A DNA stretch of 64,000 nucleotides, from NCBI GenBank assembly GCA_029964075.1, contig CM057149.1:568465-632464 (forward strand). The letters run 5' to 3'. Both the position numbers and the translations under genes were made by a program. The notes beneath the pieces are model-generated. The model did not search any database, was not told the origin of the DNA, and saw only the letters and a list, made by a program, of their open reading frames with translations. This stretch comes from Patiria pectinifera. Taxonomy: Eukaryota > Echinodermata > Asteroidea > Valvatida > Asterinidae. This document shows positions 60,320 to 64,000 of this stretch, piece after piece; position 1 is the stretch's first letter, and each line of letters begins with the position of its first letter.

Positions 60320-62019
60320 ACAACTAGTGCAGGGCCCGTCAAAAAATGCACCAGTTCGTAGGGGCAATTTCAACGCACACGATTCAAATGTGTTGTTTTC
60401 ACAGGTTGAACTCACACTCATAGGTTGAGCGCACTTTGTACATGTCGCCAGCACCCGATTTCACGAAGCGCTGCGACGCGTCGCAACTCAAGTTACGACG
60501 TGTAACACGTCGCAACTCGCGACGCGTCGTATCTTCCATTTCACTAAAGTTGCGATGTGTTGAACGCGTCGTAAGTTCCTTGACAACGGCTTAAAACACG
60601 TCGCAAGTTACGACGTGTCTACTGGTCATCGCAAAATAAGAAGAGTCATTTCTAAGCCAGTTTTATGCCACAAACATTACATTAACGAAATTATAATACC
60701 AAGGCAATGTGTGTAAAGTTGTAAATAGAAAATTCATTGAATAATTATGAATTAGACCGGAATATTAGAGTTGAAATTTCAAAGTAGCTATACAGCACCC
60801 GATTTCACGAAGCGCTGCGACGCGTCGCAACTCAAGTTACGACGTGTAACACGTCGCAACTCGCGACGCGTCGTATCTTCCATTTCACGAAAGTTGCGAT
60901 GTGTTGAACCCGTCGTAAGTTCCTTGACAACGGCTTAAAACACGTCGCAAGTTAAGACGTGTCTATTGGTCGTCGCAAAATAAGAAGAGTCATTTCTAAG
61001 CCAGTTTTATGCCACAAACATTACATTAACGAGATTATAATACCGAGGCAATGTGTGTTAAGTTGTAAATAGAAAATTCATTGAATAATTATGAATTAGA
61101 CCGGAATATTAGAGTTGAAATTTCAAAGAAGCTATACAGTCCAATGAGAGCTTGTTTTCCTTCAAAATTGCATTGCATGGCGGCCATTTTGTTTTACGTT
61201 TTAACAAATTTCGAGCTGAGATCCGACGACTCTTTGTTGAATATCAGACGACTATTTACTGTACGCTGACTAAAGACATTAAACAGTCACCGAGTTGTGC
61301 TATAAATACACCTACGACGCGTCGCACTTACGACGTGTTTAGTGAAATGGATCGCAGGACGCGTCGCAGCTGCGACGCATCGTAGAGATACGACGCGTCG
61401 CAGCGCTGCGATGCATCGTAAGTTACGAAGAGTTTGATGAAATCGGGTGCAGTCCAATGAGAGCTTGTTTTCCTTCAAAATTGCATCGCACGTTTTAACA
61501 AATTTCGAGCTGAGATCCGACGACTCTTTGTTGAATATCAGACGACTATTTACTGTACGCTGACTGAAGACATAAAACAGTCACCGAGTTGTGCTATAAA
61601 TACACCTACGACGCGTCGCACTTACGACGTGTTTAGTGAAATGGATCGCAGGACGCGTCGCAGCTGCGACGCATCGTGGAGATACGACGCGTCGCAGCGC
61701 TGCGATGCATCGTAAGTTACGAAGAGTTTGATGAAATCGGGTGCTGGCCATCTCCGGCACTGATATTCACTCATACGCCTGTGCAGCTACTTACGTACGT
61801 GAGTTCCAGAAATACTCTTTCAAAACAATTGAAAAGGACTGCGCGTGTTCTAGGTATATAATATGCCACGTTGAGGCTAAAAAAAATGCTGCTTTTTTGC
61901 AGTTTTTTCGAGAATCGCTCGTCCAAACAACTTTAAACTTGGCACTGCACATTCTGTTGTCCCAAGCAGTATGCCTGCCAAAATTCAACTTTATACGGTG
62001 CCCGGTTCTGGAGATAATC

Positions 62020-62050
<31 letters not shown>

Positions 62051-62080
62051 AGAGATTCCTGGAATTATAGTAAGGACTAG
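60320..62080 (+). repeat. (ACAG)n-tailed repeat, unit A, split by the foldback element
   Basis: TAGTGCAGGGCCCGTC..TTGTTTTCACAGGTTGAAC at 60325-60440, then, after the inserted foldback, TGCTTTTTTGCAG..CGAGAATCGCTCGTCC..GTTCTGGAGATAATCG and (ACAG)n at 62024-62053. The same order is seen without the insert in unit B. Confidence 0.7.
60451..61744. mobile_element. Foldback element with GACGCGTCGCA palindromes, L-L-R-R layout
   Basis: Outer ends GCACCCGATTTCACGAAGCG and TGATGAAATCGGGTGC are inverted. The left part is present twice in tandem (60451-60794 and 60796-61138) and the right part twice (about 61139-61452 and 61453-61744). Both carry clusters of GACGCGTCGC, TTACGACGTGT and GCTGCGACGCATCGTA. 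No coding capacity. Confidence 0.85.
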
Positions 62081-62695
62081 TGCAGGGCCAGTTGAAAATG
62101 TGCCTGTTCGGGAGGGGCAAGTTGAAAATGTGCCTGATCGGGAGGGGCAAATTGCTTGACCGCTGTGTTGTATTCTTGCAGAGTTTTTGAAAACTGCTCG
62201 TGCAAACAACGCACGCGATTCAATGGTGTTGTTTTCACAGGTTGAACGCACACTCACGTCAAAGTTTGTGCCACTATAAGTTCGACCACCTACAATGGTC
62301 GCTCAGTCGACTGCAAAAATAATGTGCCCGTGCAGCCACCACGTGCGTGTACATATACGGAAACATGGTTATGCAGTGCTATTCACCCATACTGGAAAAT
62401 GGTATTGCCCTACAATAAACGTGCGCGTGCCCGTTCATTTTCCATTGTTGCGTCATATTAAGCACGCGCGCTTTTGCTCAAACATGACGTAAACAATTGA
62501 AAAGAACATCAGTGCGCGGAGTTCTAGGCTATATTCTGGCGCGCTAGGCTTCAGAAAATACTGCTTTTTTGCAGCTTTTTCGAGAACCGCTGGTCCAAAC
62601 CACTTCAAACTTGACACTGCACATTCGGTGGTGCTGAGCAATACACCCGCCGATTTTCAACTTCATACGGTGCCCAGTTCTGGAGATAATCGGCG

Positions 62696-62741
<46 letters not shown>

Positions 62742-62760
62742 GATTCCTTAAATTGTAGTA
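62080..62760 (+). repeat. (ACAG)n-tailed repeat, unit B
   Basis: CTAGTGCAGGGCCAGTTG..TTGTTTTCACAGGTTGAACG, then CTGCTTTTTTGCAGCTTTTT, GAACCGCTGGTCCAAACCAC, GTTCTGGAGATAATCGGCGG and (ACAG)n at 62696-62741. It abuts unit A head to tail. Confidence 0.75.
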
Positions 62761-62975
62761 TAGATATCCAAACGTTGTGTTTGAAAGGTTTGATTCTTCA
62801 AAATCACAGCTTTTAACATTTTAAAGATGGCGTCGGCACGTAAAACGGATAAACTGCAGCCCTAATTATAATGCACCGTATTTTGGCACATTTAAATTAC
62901 ACAATTCCAGGGGTTACGATCGCGCAAGGCATGACGGGAAACAACATGGCGCTGCAAGATCGTACCCACAGGGCA

Positions 62976-63300
62976 CTCAACCTCGTCCCCAGTGCTTACA
63001 TTATTTCCAACCGCGTTTCCAAAAGTAAACCCTGGATAGGAAACTTTCTTCCTGTATCCTGATTGGATACCGCAATTGGCTGCTACGAATTGACTGTGTT
63101 CTTACCCCAGACACCGCATACAAAAACAAACGCTAATATAATGTGTAACGCATATCCAGGCACCAGACTGTTCCTCATTGCATACGTGTTCAAAAATCGT
63201 GCACATGTATGCAAATGATCCAATACCAGGGTGAGAGAGCAGGTAGAGGTGGGCGCGTACTGCTCGACACCCTGGGGACGAGGTTGCGGGGCACGAGGTT
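62976..63300. mobile_element. AACCTCGTCCCCA family, longest copy
   Basis: Left end TCAACCTCGTCCCCAGTGCT, right end GGGGACGAGGTTGCGGGGCA followed by CGAGGTTGG. The interior includes CCTGGATAGGAAACTTTCTT and TTGGATACCGCAATTGGCTG. Inverted ends of about 15 bp, no ORF. Confidence 0.7.
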
Positions 63301-63356
63301 GGACCTAAGATTCATCAGGAATAGTCAGAATCTTTTGGTCTGGGAACCAGACTACC

Positions 63357-63725
63357 TGTTTACACAACTATCTGGGGCACTTACTTTGTGCGCTTTCCTA
63401 TGGAGCATGGTTAAAATAACCTGGCTTGAGTGGAGGCTACCGTTTTTCAACTTGGTACGGATTTCGGACATTATTTTCCGTTAAAAAAAAATCCTCCAGA
63501 GCCTCGGATCAGAAAAGAAAAAGAAAATTGCTGCTTTTCAAGTATTGTATCCGACTGAAAAATATCGTTCCTAAGATAAAACTTTAATTGTTGAAAAAAA
63601 AAGAGCAGAATCTGAGAGGTGCAGAGCAAGGAATCGAAGTCGGGACCTTTGATCTATAACCAGAATGGCTAACCCCTAGGCAACAGCGATGCTCTGACAA
63701 ACTCCGCAACTCATAAATTATATAC
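63357..63725 (+). repeat. tRNA-like-containing interspersed repeat, copy 2
   Basis: Same order as 57545-57905. The minus-strand tRNA-like part is better preserved: AGAGCA and TGCTCT acceptor arms, TTGCCTAGGGGTTAGCC and GACTTCGATTCC (about 63696-63620). It is a SINE-type head rather than a working tRNA gene. Confidence 0.75.
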
Positions 63726-64000
63726 TTTAACCATAGATATAGAATACTTTAACCATAGGTATAGAATAAAAAGACTAGATCGGCAGTGCGTGCATACCAT
63801 AGAGCTTTATGGCCTGAATAAATCCCAGTCATCTGATTGGTGGATCGTTGATCACATTGAATTATTCGTGCCCATATGGTCGTGTTCCCTCATGTGGCGC
63901 ACTTCGAAGCTTACCCGAATTTCCTCGTGTAGTGTTGCCAAACCTCTTTGTTGACAAACCTCAAATTCATGCAGTAAAATACTGGTACTTGTACCTTATT
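63726..64000. other. No recognised feature
   Basis: Short duplicated TTTAACCATAG.TATAGAATA near 63728-63770. The last 80 bp, CCTCTTTGTTGACAAACCTC..AATACTGGTACTT, resemble 31388-31440, so another interspersed repeat probably continues past the window. Confidence 0.4.

Overview
The window looks like nuclear DNA of a marine invertebrate, probably a deuterostome such as an echinoderm. The one clear gene is animal-type and split into 11 short coding exons by GT-AG introns. Almost everything else is AT-rich intron and intergenic DNA full of SINEs, foldback elements, MITEs, tandem repeats and (TGTACA)n runs. There is no bacterial gene organisation, rRNA or CRISPR. The species call is an inference from repeat style, not from a search.

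The central gene is a complete SSUH2 (ssu-2 homolog) coding region on the minus strand, running from an ATG at 49448 to a TAA at 9996. I rebuilt it exon by exon. The 11 exons (264, 137, 130, 61, 125, 63, 131, 93, 103, 105 and 147 nt) join in phase with consensus GT/AG borders and give 1359 nt, or 452 residues plus stop. The protein has a Pro/Gln/Gly-rich N-terminus with five ten-residue repeats, a conserved SSUH2 core, six CxxCxGxG zinc-finger-like knuckles with a His/Asp-rich spacer in the middle, and a cysteine-rich C-terminus ending in a CaaX-like C-T-I-I. No ORF longer than about 160 codons belongs to this gene, so an ORF-only view misses it.

Layout. 1-10 kb: no recognised gene, one tRNA-derived SINE, and a 2.3-kb Helitron2/Helentron-like non-autonomous element rich in TGACGTCA sites. 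10-49.4 kb: SSUH2 exons and introns. The introns hold a decayed Ty3/gypsy pol (11.5-12.9 kb), a decayed DIRS-type retroelement on the minus strand (about 14.6-17.8 kb), two inverted copies of one SINE (22.4 and 31.0 kb), a hAT-type MITE with an 8-bp target duplication (24 kb), two arrays carrying TGACCT half-sites (25.8-26.8 and 43.2-44.0 kb), a CGGACT minisatellite (32.0-32.6 kb), a 1.09-kb TIR element inserted at TA (35.4-36.5 kb) and a second Helentron-like copy (36.8-39.9 kb). 50-64 kb, upstream of SSUH2: a possible short exon at 50.1 kb, a 1.3-kb near-palindrome (51.9-53.2 kb), then a CpG-richer patchwork of nested foldback elements, tRNA-derived repeats and (ACAG)n tails.

No genes clearly work together here. 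The window is one ordinary, very intron-rich gene and its dense mobile-element load. The most unusual content is structural: many long inverted repeats, two Helitron2-like copies with matching ends, and repeat families carrying nuclear-receptor-like and CRE-like motifs.
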